Below are positions 21,178 through 33,599 of a stretch of DNA of 64,000 nucleotides, in pieces. Source of the DNA: Artemia franciscana (Eukaryota; Arthropoda; Branchiopoda; Anostraca; Artemiidae); assembly GCF_032884065.1 (NCBI RefSeq), contig NW_027062998.1, positions 1-64,000 on the forward strand, in the 5' to 3' direction. Each line of letters begins with the position of its first letter. Position 1 is the stretch's first letter. A model generated the notes under the pieces. That model searched no databases and had not been told where the DNA came from. It saw only the letters and a list, made by a program, of their open reading frames with translations. The translations under genes and the position numbers were made by a program.

Positions 21178-21378
21178 TTAGTTGAACCCACAAAAAAAGA
21201 TGGGCATCCCTCCTCTGGAAAGACAATTTATACAGTTATTTTTTAGCTGAGGGGCATACTCTTGAAAGAAATCGTGATAGGTATATTCCAAAGAAACCAT
21301 TACCAGAGACTTCAATCCTAAAGGAGTCCTAGATTGATTTACCATTGCTAAAAACTCACTAACAGTAAATTTGCTATT
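21178..21378 (-). other. Unidentified coding-like open frame
   Basis: Minus-strand frame of 66 codons ending in TAA (21178-21180). It contains SEFLAMVNQSRTPLGLKSL, LEYTYHDFFQEYAPQLKNNC and CLSRGGMPIFFCG. Composition is that of a folded protein rather than AT-rich noise. A possible acceptor (AAAATAG) lies at 21374-21379. It is on the same strand as, and upstream of, the beta-glucuronidase exon, but does not match that enzyme's N-terminal region as known. It could be a terminal exon of another gene or a transposon remnant. Confidence 0.4.
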
Positions 21379-22336
21379 TTAAATTGTACCCTGTGTAACA
21401 ACACAGATATTTTCCAATAAGAATCAAGTCATAAAAATAAACCTCTGCCTTATTTTAGCATGCAACGTTAATTGAATTTTTATGTGACGTATTATAATTC
21501 CTCTATCACAGTAAAGGTACGTTGGTCTTGTAACATCAAGCACCAAATACGATGCACAGATTACTTTCTTGACAATACAAGCGCATACCTTGTGTTTGTG
21601 ATGCGTCCATAGACATAATCATTGGTTGAGGAACTAAAATATTATTCTTTTTCTAGATGCAAACTAAATTATATTCTACATCTTCAAAAAGTTTACAAAA
21701 ATTCCACCCTTGTTTGGAATCACGTCCAGAAATGGGACAACCCATTTCATATACGGAGTAATTTTTGTTCGTTTTAAAGTTTTAATGTCGCATCCATAAA
21801 TAGTTTAAAACAGCTATTAGCAAAAACCCGTGAACGCTGATTTAGCTAGATATATTTATTTAAATTTGCAAAAGACTTACTCAGAGCTACAGCATATATT
21901 GAAAATATTATTAGCCCCTTCATCAGTGTTTCAATAAATAAGAAAATTCAGAAAAACACCTTCAGATTTTGTTTTTGAAATGAAGTCTCTTCACAAAGTG
22001 CAATGAATTTAAAAGAGAACGTTGCTTAAAAATTTCTTGGCATTGATTTCAGGTGTTAATAATAAGTCATACGATAGATCAATTACCCATCTCTTCTAAA
22101 AAGGTCTCATCATTTAACTCCAAAATCTCTGGAAAAAGGTTAGAGCTTTTTTTTTTAACAAGTGCTCCGTAATTAATTCATATTTTTAGCAAGGGACTAA
22201 GAACTTTTCCTTTTTTTACACCAAAGGTTGGATAAAATAGTCGTAATACCATTCCTAAGATATTAGAGAGTCAAAACACTATGTAATTTGCACCTGCAGA
22301 AGGATCTTAACCCCTTACGAAAAATTAAGCAGACCT
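21379..22336. other. Unassigned stretch with one solitary Rep-A arm
   Basis: 21728-21795 holds a single arm of the Rep-A long inverted repeat (ATTTCATATACGGAGTAATT, then TTCGTTTTAAAG) without its partner. The rest is AT-rich and unassigned. Confidence 0.5.
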
Positions 22337-22971
22337 ACGTTGCCTGAGCAACGTGTTTAAAATTAAGAGGTACATCTGATAACATTTCTCTACCTCAATC
22401 CCAAGTCCGAAAAAACAAATGATAAACCCAGTATAAATCACGGCAGCACTTTCGGACCCGTGGAAAAATGCCGCTTTTTTGCTTCTGTAAATTTTTCTAT
22501 TTATCACTCAAAGAAGATATATTGGCTGTGGGGCCGGGTAACTGCCGCATATATTTAACACTTATAGATTTCAGTCCATCTTCAATTTGAAAGTGGTGCC
22601 TGCCTGCTTGCCTGCTAGAACGGAGCTTTCCACTCCAAAACAGTAACATGGTTTGATCAAACGAAAGCTTGGCTGCACAACTTCAGATACTCCTCTCTGA
22701 CATAGGCTACATAACTCCACTTCATCTCGCACACCATAGGCTCTGGCTCGTGGACAAGCAAAAACCATCCTTTGTGGTCCCAGGCAAGAGTTCTGTGGAG
22801 CTTTCCAAAATGTAATGCCATATTTATCAATCCGCCCTGAGGTCAACACTTTCCGTAAAACTGCACAGGTTAGACCCTTACCAGTTTCCAGGAATAAGCC
22901 GACATCGGTGGCATAGGAAAAAAAAAAACAAAAAAAAACGGGACAAAACCAATGTGTTGCTCTCGCAACAC
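22337..22971 (-). repeat. Rep-F, copy 1, with conserved open frame
   Basis: Bounded by two perfect small palindromes, GTGTTGCTCTCGCAACAC (22954-22971) and ACGTTGCCTGAGCAACGT (22337-22354). The copy at 35353-37066 is inverted and has matching palindromes at both ends. Within it, a minus-strand frame (22571-22990) keeps SCLGPQRMVFACPRARAYGV, SLCQRGVSEVVQPSFRLIK and CYCFGVESSVLAG, and the same residues are largely kept in copy 2. No protein family recognised. It may be a non-autonomous element carrying a gene piece. Confidence 0.7.
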
Positions 22972-23204
22972 AATTGCATGAAGTTTTCAAGTGTATGTAT
23001 TGGACAAAATTTTTCTATGCAAAATGCCCTGCACCTTGAAACAGGAAAATAAAAGAATGAGTCAGAGGTGATTTCAAATAAACTGGTAATTTTACAAAAC
23101 GAGGTAGTTTTGATTGAGGAAAATTTTAAGCAGAGGGAACATTTATCTGAGAGGGAACCGTCAGATAAGGGAATTAGCTGACACAATAGATACTCGAGCA
23201 GCTA

Positions 23205-23352
23205 AAAGAAACTTTCCTTAAAAACCTAATTCGAAACTTGATTTTCCATTGGGTTTGCCCAACTCTTTGAAAAATGAAATATGATTGAAAATGGACAGAA
23301 AAGGGGTGGCCGGAGGGAAAATACCAGCCCCAATTTTCTCCCTAGACTGTTT
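23205..23352 (+). repeat. ~145-bp direct repeat, copy 1
   Basis: Shares ACTTTCCTTAAAAAC, GAAAAATGAAATATGATTGA, AATACCAGCCC and CTCCCTAG…CTGTTTT with 23787-23932 in the same order. Confidence 0.85.
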
Positions 23353-23786
23353 TTAAAAAAAATCTTAAAACTTTAGTTCCTATAGGCTATAGTTCACTCT
23401 TAACTGCGGTGCAGCTATGTGATCAATATAAGCCATGATCAATATAAAATACAAAAATACTACGGGAACAATGGCTACTCCATAATTTGCCTGGCTACTG
23501 CCAGGGAGTGAAAGTGTATACGCTAGAAAGTGTATACAGTGGAGTCTATGTACATTATTTCGGCCTAGGGGCAAAAACAGTTTCTATTTGATATTCTTGG
23601 TACTTTACTATTAGTGTCGAAAAATGTATACAAACAGAATCCCTGTAAATTATTTCCCCCTAAGGCTCTTTGGCTCGTGAAGAAAGGGCAAGATAACGAG
23701 TCACTTACTCAGAGAAGAAACCAATTTTTTTTAAAAATCACTTACTCACAGAGAGAAGAGCAAAAAGGAGAAAAAAGAAAATATAC
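23353..23786. other. Spacer between ~145-bp direct repeats
   Basis: Contains a short local duplication GAAAGTGTATAC (about 23510-23535). No gene recognised. Confidence 0.5.
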
Positions 23787-23932
23787 TTTCCTTAAAAACG
23801 TAATTTGAAACCTGATTTTTCATTGGGTTTGCTCTACTCTTTGAAAAATGAAATATGATTGAAATGGATGGAAAAAGGGTGAGGGAGGGAAAAATACCAG
23901 CCCTAATTTTTCTCCCTAGGCTGTTTTCTGTT
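23787..23932 (+). repeat. ~145-bp direct repeat, copy 2
   Basis: Mate of 23205-23352. Confidence 0.85.
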
Positions 23933-23968
23933 GACTATTTTCTGTACTTTCTGTTTGACTATTTCTCT

Positions 23969-24355
23969 CAACTCTACTTTTTAAAACTTTAGCGTAAAGT
24001 GTGGGGCGTTGAGGAGGGTACAGCCTCTTTCATATACAGAGTAATTTCTGTCCTTTTAAGTTTTAATATCGCTCCTTACTTTCAGCTTAAAAAACTTGTT
24101 TTTTTATTTAATTTCTGAACATTTTTGAATTAATGCATGTTTTGATTTTAGCTCTCCACTCAAGAATAATTAAAACGAAATTTGCATATTAATTTATTTT
24201 TTTAAGTAAATGGCTTTCTCATGGTTTTAATCGAACGATTTTGAGAAAAAAGGAGCAGGAGAGAAGGCCTAGTTACCCCCCCCCCCCCCCCCCAATTTTT
24301 TGGTTACTTAAAAAGGCAACAAGAACTTTTAATTTTTTATGAAAGTTTTTATAAG
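23969..24355 (+). repeat. Rep-A, partial plus copy
   Basis: Begins at the right arm of the long inverted repeat (ACTTTAGCGTAAAGTGTGGG) and runs through CTGAACATTTTTGAATTAATGC and the TTACTTAAAAAGGCAAC block to about 24355. It contains a C-run at 24274-24293. Confidence 0.85.
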
Positions 24356-24559
24356 TAAGAATAGACGTTTTTTCACTCAAAGAAGCAAATCATAACCCAG
24401 GAAAGGAAACCATTTTCTGTCAAATCCTACACAGCGTAATTATTGAGTGCTGTCCCTTCATTCAAGTGCTAAGAAATTGAAATAAAAAAAAATGGACTAT
24501 CTTGGGAGCCAATGAGTACTAGCTGTTAATGTCTTTAAGCTATTTCAAAAGAGGTCAAG

Positions 24560-25420
24560 AGCACTAGAACTCACGACTTCCAATCACATGTGCCCAATCT
24601 GATTCGAAATTTATGTAGCCACTCATTCCATATAAATTTATACTTCCCATGGCATAACTTACAACCCTTGTTCCTCGACTCTGGGGGTTGTGTCAACCCT
24701 GAAGGCATTGTTGCATGCTCTTTATGGAAATTACACGATTCCGATTGGATGCGTTTGGGGAAAATAGGCTGTCTGAGAGCAGGGAGTGGGGCTAGTCACC
24801 CTCCTTCACTTTTGATTATAAAAATAGAACTTTAAATTTTCAATCAATTTAGGCTTCCTTAAAGTATACCCAGCCATCCCATCCATAAGAATCTTGAATG
24901 CCCTGAAACATATATTACAACCCTTGCCCCCAGACTCTAGAAGATTATGTCAACCCCAAAGGCCCTGTTATGTGATCTTTGAACTGTTTTTGAACAAACA
25001 ACTATTTCAAAACTCCCATTGGATGTATTTTGTGGAAATAGAACTTAAGGGAGGAAGCTACCTTCAGATCAATTTGACTCATAAAAAGGGCACACGAGTC
25101 TCTGAGTTCTAATCTAATGAGCCCTCTTTCCTAAGCTGATACAACCCTCCTTTTTATAAGAGCCTTATATGCCTTTGGGGCATTACTTACAGCCCTTCCC
25201 CTCATGACTGTGGGTGGAAGTTGTCATCCTCATACATATTTACTGGACCTTTCGACTACTTTTAATAAAATGACTATCTCAGAATTTTGATTGGAAATGT
25301 TTAGAAAATGATGGGTGTGGGGGGAGGGATGGTTGCTCTCCAATAACTCCTGAAATCTAAAAATGGGACTAGAGCTTTCAATTTTAATTTCCAACCAAAT
25401 GAGCCCATTTCAAAGTTTCT
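24560..25420 (+). repeat. Three tandem diverged modules of ~265 bp
   Basis: Units at about 24585, 24855 and 25130 share, in order, CATAAGAATCTT-like, TTACAACCCTTGCCCC, GACT-TGGGGGTTGTGTCAACC-like and a TTAAATTTTCAATC-type end. The third unit is recognisably related to the C/G-rich module of Rep-A. This looks like an older relative of Rep-A organised as a tandem array. Confidence 0.65.
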
Positions 25421-26640
25421 TCTAAAATTCCTTGTTTACGAAGTTCCCTGGTCTAAAAACCAAAAAATAAATAAAAAAATACATTTTGCCCTCATTGCTC
25501 TTTGCTGTGGCAGCATTATTGCCCTATATATGATACTGGTGAAACTTATATATGCTACATTTATAATGAACTCATTAATTCGAATTTTCTTAGTTTTTGT
25601 TCACCAAATCATACTTTGAAACCTAATAGGATTTCTGATAATAGTAAAAGTTTGTTTTTATTTTGCATAGCCTATCATGTATATCAAGTATATCATGTAG
25701 ATTGTCAAAAGGGTGGCAAAGCAATATTACAATAACAGATTACATTACAAAGTTAGACCTTTCTGGGCAAGTTGTGGCGAACTTTTGAAATAGCCAGAAG
25801 ACACTATTTGTATACTTTTAATAATGCCTCTATGTTTACTGTAACTGATGCAATTAAGAACATTAAGATGAAACTTTTAGAGAATGTTTAATGAAAAAAA
25901 AATGTGCATGTAGGTATTAAAAGGACATATAAGCAATATGTTGGCAGTATTGCTCTATTATAGCTAATAATATCATTGATATTTTATAGGAGCTAATTGG
26001 ATCAGGAATTAAAAGTTCTAGCGCACATTTTAAGTTGAAAGTTATTGGAGGACAAATCAGCTCTCCTGTTTAGCCCATAATTTTCCAAACACTTTCAATC
26101 AAAATTTTAAGACAGGCATTTCGTTCAGTTTAGTTGAACAGTCTATTATACATATATTTCTAGGGTTATTGGGTAGGTAAACCCCCTAAAGTTATACAAT
26201 TTACCCATTATGTTTAAAAACTAAATATTGTTTTAATGCCTCTATGTTTACTGTAACTAATGCAATTAAGAACATTAAGATGAATAAAATTAAATCAAAA
26301 CACATTGTTTTTATGCTAGTTGCCAATAAGACATCTCAGCAATATCCCCAGAACGGCTGAGGGCATTAGGTTCAATTTTTTGGGGCTACTTCTATTACTA
26401 CATTTGCTCATTAAATTTGATTAAATCAAAAGAGTGCATGTGTATCCAGGTTGTCAAAGAGCATGGATAAAATTTTTCTAGAATGTTATTAAGTTTTACT
26501 TTCAGATCAACTAGAGGAGTTATAAAACTAACTTAATGAATGCTGTTAAAAAAATTTGAAAGAGTTTTTGTGGTAGATAAAAGCTAAAAATGTGACACAT
26601 TTTTTTGTGCAATGCTTTGTTCTTAGAATTTGGTGATTCA
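25421..26640. repeat. AT-rich region with a dispersed 53-bp repeat and satellite-like unit
   Basis: CCTCTATGTTTACTGTAACT…GCAATTAAGAACATTAAGATGAA occurs at 25829-25883 and 26231-26284. 26290-26520 resembles one or two units of the ~117-bp tandem family (CATCTCAGCAATATCCCCAG, GTATCCAGGTTGTCAAAGAG). Confidence 0.6.
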
Positions 26641-27190
26641 AAACAGTTCATGGTAATAAACTTTAAGCAAGCAGTGGCGTGGGCTACCAGTAACCAAAAC
26701 TCTAAAGAAAAAAGAACAATGATAAACTTTAATCAAGTTTAATGTTAACAAAAAAAGCTCCAAGCCTGAGAAAAGCTGCCATATTTTCTAAAAGGCAAAA
26801 GAATACCCCTCAAGGGAGTAGTGGCATGAAAATTACACCATCCAATTTGGCATATCAGAGAGCAGTATTGCAGAGGTTTCAGTCTCATATCTATGAAAAT
26901 TTGGAATTTTGCATTTTTTTTTTTTTTATGAGGAAGCTCATGGATACGTTTTTTTTATTTTGGGGGGTGTATAGTACCAAACAGAACCCCCTGATCCCCC
27001 TCCCCCTGAACATGAAAAAGTCCCCCTGAAAACGTCAGTTCAATTCTCAATAACCATTACTATACATATACAATGGTCAAAGTTCATAACTTACAGCCCC
27101 TACCCTGGGGACTGTAGGGGATTAAGTTGTCTCAAAAGACATAATTATGTTTTTTGACTATGCTGGACAAAATGACTATTTAAAAAAAAA
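26641..27190. repeat. Diverged Rep-A pieces in opposite orientations
   Basis: 26645-26960 follows the terminal part of Rep-A in minus orientation (AACAGTTCATGGTAATAAAC, AGTAACCAAAACTCTAAAG). 26985-27190 follows the C/G-rich module in plus orientation (CCCCCTGAAAACGTC, ATAACCATTACTATA). Together they form a head-to-head remnant. Confidence 0.65.
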
Positions 27191-27439
27191 ATTAACATAA
27201 AAAAAATCATTTACATACAGCATGGGATGAGATTGAATGAAATTTTTATGCACCTGAATCTATTTTCTGTGTTATTACTACAATAGAAGACCTACTAAGG
27301 TCATACCAAAGCCCTCAGACAATTGTTATGTGGAGTGATAAATATTCAGATCTGAAAAATATTGGAATCTTATCTATAACTCTTGACCATTTCACAGCAA
27401 CACCTTGAGTGACATTAATGAAGCAGTATCAGAGAAAAT

Positions 27440-27660
27440 AGCACACTTGAATTAAGTATGACAGTAAGTGAAGTAAGTATAACAGCACTAGACCCTTAAG
27501 GTGCAAACCAGCAGTGCAGATCTCCATTTCATGGCTCTTCAGCCAGGAAGTGCAATGGAGGGTTGGAGACCAGGCATCCTGTGCTTGCATACACATTTCC
27601 TGCTTGCCTTCTCCAGGCACCCATTTAGAGCTGGGTCAACTCTAGCTGAGCTTAAAGTGT
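27440..27660 (-). mobile_element. SINE S3, body only
   Basis: Shares CTTCAGCCAGGAAGTGCAAT, CTTGCATACACATTTCCTGC and TTTAGAGCTGGGTCAACTCT (with changes) with the SINE bodies at 48600-48760 and 51850-52010. The tRNA-derived head is missing. Confidence 0.6.
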
Positions 27661-28077
27661 TCACATATACTTAAACTATGCACATTATCTACTTCTTATT
27701 AATAAATTACTCTGTAGCAATTGTTTTAGAGCCTTTAGTGTATTTGGTTAGTTTTTAAAAGTTTCATTTTATAAAGTAATAAATCATTCATCTTTTATAT
27801 CCTTGTCACATTAAAAGTTTCTTCATAGCTTCAAGTATTTTGAATGCATTGATGAATAATTGGTATTAGCCTCATCTTCCTGTAGGAGCTGTCATAGTGG
27901 GAAACAAAATCCTAATAATTAATCAAGGGAGACAAAATCTAAATGAGGGGCTACAACAAATTTCCCTCTCCCCATCTATATCTGAAAAAAACTAGGTCTT
28001 ATTCCATAGACCAAGTAACAAGGCCTTTGGGATTGAAACAACCTTCCAAAGGCTGGGATAAGGATAGTAAGGGGTAA
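27661..28077. other. Unassigned AT-rich stretch
   Basis: No repeat mate or gene recognised. Confidence 0.4.
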
Positions 28078-28630
28078 AATTATAGCAGTTCATACAACTG
28101 ACTTACAAATAAAGTAAACATACCACTTGATGCCTTTTTAATACTCTTTAAAAATATAATAATTGCTTCTACTGTAAATTCAAATTTAAGCACTTTTTGA
28201 GCTCTTAAAAAGAAAAAATTAAAAAAAATTATGATAGTTCATATAACTGACTTACCAATAAAGTGAACATATCACTCAATGTCTTTTTTATGTTCTTTAT
28301 GAACATAATAATTTCTTCTACTGCAAATTCAAATTTAAGCACTTTTTGAGCTCTAAAAAATGACAAATTTTTAATTAAAGTATAACATATTGCTCATTTT
28401 TCACAAAATAATACTATGTTTACCTGGTGCCATCTTTTCCATTGTTTTTTAAAAAATAATGCAACATTTTCTCAGTGCTATAATTATTTATGATAAGTTT
28501 AGGTTAAAAAGTACTTGAATTTAATTTATGGTAGAAGCAATTATTATATTCATAAAGAGCATAAAAAAGGGCATTGAGTGGTATGTTTACTTTATTGGTA
28601 ACCCATTTAAATAAACTGCTATAATTTTAC
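28078..28630. mobile_element. Rep-D, MITE-like element with terminal inverted repeats
   Basis: 28078-28200 and 28508-28625 are inverted copies (GCAGTTCATACAACTGACTT, then AATAAAGT.AACATA.CACT, ATAATAATTGCTTCTACTG). A second direct copy of the end lies at 28228-28355. Related sequence at 17135-17512. No transposase. Confidence 0.7.
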
Positions 28631-28984
28631 TGTAATTTATTGCCTAAGGACTTACAAGGTTTTAATGAAAAGGGTAGCCATTTAAACTTCAAAAAATGTT
28701 GTTTTATTTATTGGAAACTCCTCCCAAAGCCCTTGTTTCCCCATATGCATCATGTTGTTTGAAATACTTCAATGAAAATGTAAAATTCAAAAGGACAAGA
28801 AAAAAACAAATTATTATTTTCAAGGGTCCATAAAAGGCTTCAAACAAAATGGTCAGTTAAAGAGCTATATTTGGAAATAACACAAAAAAAAAAAAAATGC
28901 ATTTAGTGGTATAGGTCTACTCTCTTTATTTTATGGTAAGAGATATAGAGTGTCTCATATTTACCAAAAAACCTTCATTTTACC
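28631..28984. other. Unassigned AT-rich stretch
   Basis: Nothing recognised between the Rep-D and Rep-B elements. Confidence 0.4.
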
Positions 28985-29587
28985 TGAGTTTGACTTCCTG
29001 CTATCTTGGAAAGGGTTTAGGTTAGGAAAATGAAACTTTCAGGCATGGGTCTACAGGTTATAGTATGTCCCAGAAAGGTATTTTAAAGTACCCATCTCCA
29101 CTCCTTCTCCCTCTAGAGGGCCGTGAAATTTGCCTACATGACAGGTCTATACCTATTGAAATTTTGACAAAACAACATTTTACCTTGATTTTCAGTTACT
29201 AGTTGCCTTATCTCTGCCTTTAGTTCTAAAATGCAACTGCTTTTATTTTGAGTAGAATTTTGAACCATATCAATATTTTCTTTTCAATTTTTAGGAAATG
29301 CATTTCCATATCTTTAAAACCTTATAAAATGGAATTGAGCAAAGTTATGAAGCTGAAAATAATTTTGTTGTACTTCAATAAGGCAGAAGATCTATTTTGC
29401 AAGGTTTCACTTTTATGACACACATATTTATAAAGGTCAGGATCCTCTAGAGGGAGGAGTGGAGTTAGCTGCTTCAAAATACCTTCCTAAGACATAATTA
29501 AGTCTGTAGATTCAGCCCTGAGAGTTCGATTTTCCTAACATAAACCCTTTCTGAGATAGTAAGAAGTGAATTAACTAGAATTTTACC
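28985..29587. mobile_element. Rep-B, MITE-like element, copy 1
   Basis: About 600 bases with long imperfect terminal inverted repeats (TTGACTTCCTGCTATCTTGG…GGTTAGGAAAATGAAACTTTC against its reverse complement at 29470-29587, ending CTAGAATTTTACC). The centre contains CTCTGCCTTTAGTTCT and AATTTTGTTGTACTTCA, also kept in the copies at 45515-46140 and 49930-50575. No coding capacity. Confidence 0.85.
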
Positions 29588-31317
29588 ATTTTCGATTTGG
29601 GAAGCAATTCATGGCATATATTTGCACATTAATGGGGTGGAGTATGTGCTCTATTAAATGTAGGCCTATAGGTTAACCAGAGACACACCAAAGACCTGCA
29701 GCTTTTGTTAGACTAGTTTTCCATTAGAAAAGGTCGACGACTATACATTCAAAGAAGTTAAACAGAGCTATGTATTTACCATTTTTTATAATTAACATTT
29801 TCTTTGGCCAGCCAAAGGGCTGGCTAAAATGACAGCCAAAGGGCTATGTCCGCTCCCCCACACCCATTTTGAAGAAATGATGAAGAAGGAAGGCTTGATA
29901 ATGATGGTGATAAAAAGACAATTGAACAGATTTGCCGCGTTTTCGGTCTATGGATATGCCCCGAGTATCCATAGATGTCACACTTAAGGGAATTAAGTAT
30001 TAAGAAGCCAACCAATCTTCTTTGTAAATAAAGAGCAAGATCTTTGGTTTACCATTGACAGTGAACTAAACTTCAGTATCAATGTTAAAAAATCTGCGGC
30101 TAGTTAAATATAACCTTTCCACTCCCTCCCCAAAAGCCATAAACCTTTATAAAAAACATACAACAGCTTTGAAAGACGTGCCACCAAACTCATATCCAGC
30201 GTAACCCCCCTTACACCTTGATTTAATTGTTTTGTTTCTTGGCTAGAATTTTATCAGCGCGCAGACGGACCGAATCTTCTTACCACATTCGTTTAAAAAT
30301 TCGAATATTAAAAAAGATTACGATTTCTATTTACTTTAGAAACATGTTGAAGCGAAAAACAGTGCCTCCACTTGTTTCTCTTTAAAAATATTACCAGGAA
30401 TCTAAGAAATCCTGCTCAAGAAACCCCAAAATCCTGTCGAAACTCCACTTTCATAGAACTTTGATAACTCTGTTGTGCGGCTAAGGCATTTGAAAATTTA
30501 CATTTCTTTCTTTTTTACCAGGAAATTACCCACCAAAAAAAAGAAAAATTTCATGAATCCAAACATCAATTTATGATACTGCCCACTTTATGAAATCCAA
30601 TACATAGACTAATATTTGGTACTATATAGAAAATAGCTTCTACCGTCTAAGCCTCATATGATTTGTAAGCCATACTTATGATAAGCACTAAGCAGATGAA
30701 AGCAAAATTAGTACAGCCTTCCTCTCCTATACAACCTTGACACAAAGCATAGCTCAAAATAGCTCCAATAGCTCCAAGAGTAGGTTTTAGAATATTCTTG
30801 GATTTCCAGAAATATTCCAATTAGAAGTGACCGGTTTTCCAGCTTTGAACTCACTTCCGGAGCATAAACCTACTCCTCTAAGTTATCAAACTTAAAATTG
30901 AAAGAATCGCTTCAACAATTATATTTAAAGTACTGTTCTATTTTATCATTTTGTAATTACCATTCTATTAATTTAGCGCAAAGATGCGATACTTCTTTTT
31001 CTTCTTTTTGTATCAATAATAATAATAAAAACATTCCACGACTATGATTTTGAGCAAGGTCACCTTTCCAATTGACTCAATGATTTTATCAGGGTTCCTT
31101 AAATAATTCCTTTCTTTAGGATCGGCAAGTAGCAAGTATACGATAATCTGTAAGTATACAAAATAAGAAAGTTTCACTAAAACAAGTTAAACAATTTTTA
31201 TTAAGATGAATAGACTAAAATGTCTGTGACTCTTTTGTTTCTTTGTTTCTTGACTCAGAAAGCTGCTCCTTGGCTGAGGTGGAGAGGTTACACAAGGAGT
31301 AGATGAGCTTAGATGAG
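29588..31317. other. Unique stretch, no gene recognised
   Basis: Includes a local duplication GCCAAAGGGCTGGCTAAAATGACAGCCAAAGGGCT at about 29812-29846, and a 63-codon minus-strand frame (29824-30015) without a motif. The remainder is AT-rich. Confidence 0.4.
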
Positions 31318-31690
31318 CAGTAAATCCGTTTAGTAAGGGATGAGCAAAAAATATAATAGATTTGAAAATGTTAAGGGTTCCATTTCTTTTAAAATACAAG
31401 AAAGGGAGATAAAGAAAAACAATATTTTTATTGAAATTAACTTTACTTAAGGTTGAGAACCCTTGGTTTTTATTTAAACTTTATAATTATTAGGGGCCAC
31501 GTCTGCTGCAACGCCTTTTTCTGTGAAAATAAAGGCTATCACACAAAAAGACGGCAACAGTATAGAGACCTCACAGATTTAATTTTATAATTTTGGAATT
31601 TACAGCTCAGCTCTTAATTTCAACCTCACCTCAGCTCAGCTCTTAATTTCAACCTAGAAAAGAAAAAGGACGTTAATGGATTGGAGATAA
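31318..31690 (+). repeat. Rep-E, copy 2
   Basis: Direct mate of 1-345. It contains a local duplication TCAGCTCTTAATTTCAACCT (31610-31655). Confidence 0.75.
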
Positions 31691-31881
31691 AAGATAGTCT
31701 TACATTCAAAAGGATCTTTGACTATTTTTGATGTAACACCTTAAATTAGGTATTTTCTTCTTGCATCACACTGCCTATCTATGACGAACAAATAAATTTT
31801 CAAGTGGGGATAAATCCATTTATTTAAACAGTGAAACAAAAAAAAAAAAAAAACAGGTACAAAAGTTCAGATATTTCTATC

Positions 31882-31979
31882 ACATATATACAGCGATCGT
31901 CATCAGTAGAATTACTACTGACGAGTCAGTAATCGATAATCAGTAGAATAAATCTACTTATGACGATCGCTGTATATGT
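31882..31979. repeat. Inverted repeat
   Basis: ACATATATACAGCGATCGTCAT (31882-31903) pairs with ATGACGATCGCTGTATATGT (31960-31979). AGTAGAATTACTACTGACG and further AGTAGA copies lie in the loop. Confidence 0.85.
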
Positions 31980-32883
31980 TAATATCTAGCTTAAATCACT
32001 CAATTTTTTCCGTTTTGTGCTTTATCAACAGGTTTCATTAAATCTACCTCCTAGGAATTATCTCCCTTTTCTGTGAGCAGGTAAGCTAAATTAGAAAATT
32101 AGACTATTACATAAGTTAGCATTACAAAATAATAACAAAGATATGAAAGATCATTTTTGGGAATATGAAGTCAATCGGTAACTTGGTTTTAAGCCATCAG
32201 CCAGCAATGACACATGTTCAAAGTTGACTGACGAAGCTGAAAACTTGGACTGTGAGAGAGGGGTGTAATTATTATAGTATTAATATTAGCACAATCAATG
32301 GCTGGAAATTTTTTATTTTTGATTTATATTAATTTTTTTAGTAATTAGTTTAAGCCTTTTTATATTTTTTTATTATTAATATTTGTAAAAATTAGTTTCG
32401 GAATGGGTGATAGTAATACAGAAGAGAACCCAATAAATTATATATAAGCGTTTTGGAGCAATAAATATGTCCTTGGGAGGGGGTATGTTTTCATATGTAA
32501 TATGCATTTTTATATGTATATTTTTATTTGTTATAGGTACAAAATAAGAATTTTTAACATCTTGGTACTTCGACGTTACATGGTCCCAAAGACCCTCTCC
32601 CCCTGCATGCATACATACCCGATTTAAAACACATTGCCTTGAGACAATCGTTTACACCACATAGAGTAAATTAAAAGATTAGGAACATATTAAATTAGCC
32701 ATCAAAACAGAAATACTTCTTAGCCCGTTTAACCCATCTTAGAAATATAGCTATCTATGGTCAGACACTTATGTTCTATCACTATACATTACAAAATACA
32801 AACTAACCGGGATGAAAACTGGGTAATGTCTCGAGTGTTTCTCATATAATACTCAAGTACCTTAAACTTTTCTAGACTACCTT
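31980..32883. other. Unassigned stretch
   Basis: AT-rich sequence before the LINE remnant. No motif or repeat mate seen. Confidence 0.4.
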
Positions 32884-33561
32884 CGGATAGCCTTGCCGGC
32901 CAAGCAGAGCTTGCCAGACAAGGCAAGCTCTGCGTTCGGACGACTCCTGAGAGCAGTCTTCCACAAATCGCAAATTCGCTGCAATACCAAAGCCCGAATT
33001 TACAACGCTACAGTCTCAAGCATCATGCTGTACTCATCTGGAACATGATCAATAGCCTCTGCACAGCTAAGAAGGGTCGATGTTGTTCAGGCTAGACACC
33101 TGCGTCGAGTCGAAGGCTTCAAATGGTATGACAAGATCCGCAATACTGAGATCCTGAAGACCTTCAAGATTGCGAGCCTCTCTACCCAATTAAAAGGCCG
33201 CTCTCTAAGGTGGTATGACCACCTACTCCGTCTCTCACTAAGAATCCCCCCACAGGTAAAGGTAAAGGATACGGCATTAGACTTTATAGTCCGTACCGGC
33301 AATGCTGATCTCCGTTTCTTGGCCCTTCAGCCAGGAAGTGCAATCATCTCGGACTTAAATCTCTCAGAAAATGGCTAGAAAAACCCCCGAAGAAGGCCGC
33401 ACACAAGATGGGATGATTTAATAAACCAACCGCTGCTCAATCGCAACATCAACCCAAATAATGCCCCATCCTTAGCCCTGGACAGGGCCTCATGGAGAAG
33501 ACTGACGGTGTTGTCAACCAGTTCCCTCTACACTGGCGACCCTGCTGAGAAGGAGCGATAA
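32884..33561 (+). pseudogene. LINE reverse transcriptase C-terminus
   Basis: One plus-strand frame of about 226 codons with only two internal stops. It contains SSAFGRLLRAVF, RIYNATVSSIMLYSSGT, LRRVDVVQARHLRRVEGFKW, LRWYDHLLRLSLRIPPQ, RRRPHTRWDDLI and LALDRASWRRL, ending in TAA at 33559-33561. This is the segment after the polymerase core in many non-LTR retrotransposons. The polymerase core itself is missing: 5' truncation, usual for LINEs. A stretch near 33285-33345 also occurs in the SINE at 27480. Confidence 0.87.
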
Positions 33562-33599
33562 GTCAAGTAAGTTGAACCTTAGGCATACTTTCAGAGGGA

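Noticed and set aside
24274..24293. Poly-C, poly-G and poly-A runs as biological signals
   Set aside because: Lengths may be sequencing or assembly noise; no function inferred.
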